This document shows, one piece after another, positions 21,535 through 23,117 of a stretch of DNA of 23,117 nt. The translations under genes were made by a program, and so were the position numbers. Under the pieces are notes generated by a model. The model was not told where the DNA came from and did not search any database. It was given only the letters and a program-made list of their open reading frames with translations. Where the stretch lies: positions 1-23,117 of IMG/VR virus record IMGVR_UViG_3300013132_000275, one strand, 5' to 3'. This DNA is from a virus. The first letter of the stretch is position 1. Each line of letters starts with the position of its first letter.

Positions 21535-23117
21535 ATGAAAGATAATATTAGCAGTGAATTAACTAGGGTGATGGATGCGGCAAAAGCTGATGCTATCAAT
21601 AATAACAGCCAAGAATTAAAGGTTGAACATGTGGTCTTGAACTTAATCATAGACCAGAATAACAAAGCGATAAACATCATAAAATCAATGGGTGTCGACA
21701 CCAACACACTCCACGACACATTATATGAAATAGTATATAATAGCAATCTTACACCTAAAGTAACTCACGGTAATATTAAAATAAGCCAAGAACTTAAGAA
21801 AGTTCTTGATGCGGTGGATAACGAAGCCGCTTGGTTAGGTGACATCAAAGCTGATACTTCGCATCTTATGATGTCGGTGCTCAATATCCCATCATTGAAG
21901 ATAAATCGCGTACTGACAAAGTTCAATCTCACCTATAAAGGGTTTAAACAAGCTATGACCGCTGGTGAATTTGATGATACCATGGATAATGAAAAACCAT
22001 CGAACGGTAATAAAGCTAAAAAACCAACACCTAAAAACACCCCTGCACTGAGCAGTTTCTGTCGTGATGTGACAGCCGCTGTTGAAAAGGGAGAAATCGA
22101 CCCTGTCATAGGTAGAGAAAAAGAAATTAAAAGGGTTACACAGATTTTAGCCAGACGTAAGAAGAGAAATCCAATATTGATTGGAGATGCGGGGACGGGT
22201 AAGACCACAATTGTTGAAGGTATCGCAAAAATGATTCACGATGGTACAGCACCCAGAATCCTAGCAAAGAAAAGAATATTGTCGCTCAGCCTGACATCGA
22301 TTGTCGCAGGTACAAAGTATAGGGGCCAATTCGAGGAACGGATGAAAGCCATCATGGATGAACTTAAACAGAACCCAGATATAATCATATTCTTGGACGA
22401 GTTACACACCATAGTTGGCGCAGGTAATTCCAATGGAGGTCTTGATGCCTCAAATATTTTCAAGCCAGCTCTGGCCAATGGCGAGATACAAGTGATTGGT
22501 GCCACCACTCTGGATGAATTCAGGGAAAATATCGAGAAAGATGGTGCTTTGACCAGAAGGTTCCAACAAGTATTGGTCAATGAACCCACTGTCCAAGAAG
22601 CGATAACAATTCTTAAGAATGTTAAGGGTACCTATGAGAAATATCATAAAGTGAAATATACCGATGATGCGATAGAGGAGTGTGTTAAGATGGCTGATAG
22701 ATATATCACAGATAGGGCTTTACCTGATAAGGCTTTTGATATTCTGGATGAGGCTGGCGCTGCTGCTAACATCAACCACGAAAAACCTGAACATATTAAG
22801 AAGCTTGAAGCGGAAAGAGATGTCCTTATCAAACAGAAGTTAGATGTTGTACATAAACAGAAGTATGAAGAAGCAGCTGAGCTACGAGATAAGGAGGTTA
22901 AATTGGATAAAGCTTTGGAAACGGCAACGGCTGATTGGGAGAAATCTTTAGATTTAAAAAAGACTGAGATTGGTGTTGAAGAAATCTGTGACGTGATATC
23001 TACTATGACAGGTATACCTTTGAGTAAATTATCCAGTCAAGAGAATAAAAAACTATTGAACTTGGATAAAATCTTAAAAGATAATATTATCGGTCAAGAT
23101 GAAGCCATCGAAAAAAC
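21535..23117 (+). CDS. ClpC/ClpA-type AAA+ unfoldase, C-terminus cut by window edge
   Basis: The frame is open from ATG at 21535 to the window end (527 codons). Order of parts: Clp N-domain with two helical repeats (about 9-67 and 83-141); a linker; first AAA+ domain with DPVIGREKEI (189-198), Walker A GDAGTGKT (217-224), pore loop KYRG (261-264), Walker B IIIFLDE (283-289), sensor 1 IGATT (321-325), arginine finger RRF (341-343); a UVR-like segment KQKYEEAAELRDKE (441-454), typical of ClpC; then TGIPLSKL and the start of the second AAA+ domain (DNIIGQDEAI). Such hexamers unfold proteins and, if a ClpP loop is present in the missing part, feed them to ClpP. Pyr/adenine-rich leader, no strong Shine-Dalgarno. 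Being on the opposite strand with a host-type promoter box suggests early or separate expression. Confidence 0.92.
   Translation, partial: MKDNISSELTRVMDAAKADAINNNSQELKVEHVVLNLIIDQNNKAINIIKSMGVDTNTLHDTLYEIVYNSNLTPKVTHGNIKISQELKKVLDAVDNEAAWLGDIKADTSHLMMSVLNIPSLKINRVLTKFNLTYKGFKQAMTAGEFDDTMDNEKPSNGNKAKKPTPKNTPALSSFCRDVTAAVEKGEIDPVIGREKEIKRVTQILARRKKRNPILIGDAGTGKTTIVEGIAKMIHDGTAPRILAKKRILSLSLTSIVAGTKYRGQFEERMKAIMDELKQNPDIIIFLDELHTIVGAGNSNGGLDASNIFKPALANGEIQVIGATTLDEFRENIEKDGALTRRFQQVLVNEPTVQEAITILKNVKGTYEKYHKVKYTDDAIEECVKMADRYITDRALPDKAFDILDEAGAAANINHEKPEHIKKLEAERDVLIKQKLDVVHKQKYEEAAELRDKEVKLDKALETATADWEKSLDLKKTEIGVEEICDVISTMTGIPLSKLSSQENKKLLNLDKILKDNIIGQDEAIEK

Noticed and set aside
21474-22832. 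Minus-strand hydrophobic frames opposite the Clp-like gene
   Set aside because: The plus strand has an unbroken AAA+ protein with all motifs in place; the opposite frames are its shadows.
1-23117. tRNA genes, CRISPR arrays, insertion sequences and strong intrinsic terminators
   Set aside because: Reading by eye found no cloverleaf ending, no regularly spaced repeats, no transposase and no GC-rich hairpin followed by a T run. A weak terminator could have been missed.

Overview
The window looks like part of the genome of a large T4-like myovirus. From right to left on the minus strand it carries the T4-style head and packaging genes in T4 order: large terminase (gp17-like), portal (gp20-like), a prohead-core region, prohead protease (gp21-like), an acidic core scaffold (gp22-like) and the major capsid protein (gp23-like, cut by the left edge). 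The DNA is AT-rich, genes are tightly packed and often overlap, and Shine-Dalgarno sequences are weak. The divergent control region on the right carries one TAnnTTTG box on each strand, which resembles the -7 element of Bacteroidota housekeeping promoters. My best guess for the host is therefore a Bacteroidota bacterium; this is an inference.

Layout. 1-4009: capsid protein, scaffold, protease and a small unknown gene. 4083-5223: a cupin-fold protein and an unknown helical protein, in the place where T4 keeps small prohead-core genes. 5267-8668: portal interrupted by a 447-residue intein with an HNH endonuclease. 8717-8959: small unknown. 8973-12011: large terminase interrupted by a 411-residue intein with a LAGLIDADG endonuclease. 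12056-19015: seven conserved but uncharacterised, probably virion-associated proteins, several with acidic disordered parts and short Cys-bearing modules. 19028-19794: two paralogous small beta-rich proteins, one with a beta-solenoid-like tail. 19821-21423: a cassette of small genes including an AdoMet-decarboxylase-like pyruvoyl enzyme, a KTSC-domain protein and three small proteins (two membrane-associated, one acidic). 21535-23117 (plus strand, cut by the right edge): a ClpC/ClpA-type AAA+ unfoldase.

The most notable signals are: (1) a motif, RCATATTTAT in the sense direction, repeated eight times and only between genes, usually 13-20 nt before a start codon. It is a candidate phage promoter or leader element, and its reverse complement resembles the T4 late promoter facing the wrong way. 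(2) Two unrelated homing inteins that interrupt both main parts of the DNA-packaging motor, one of them in the terminase nuclease active site. (3) A set of mosaic proteins sharing small Cys motifs. (4) Metabolic and proteostasis genes (SpeD-like, ClpC-like) next to the head genes. No tRNA, CRISPR array or insertion sequence was seen. No gap between genes exceeds about 130 nt.
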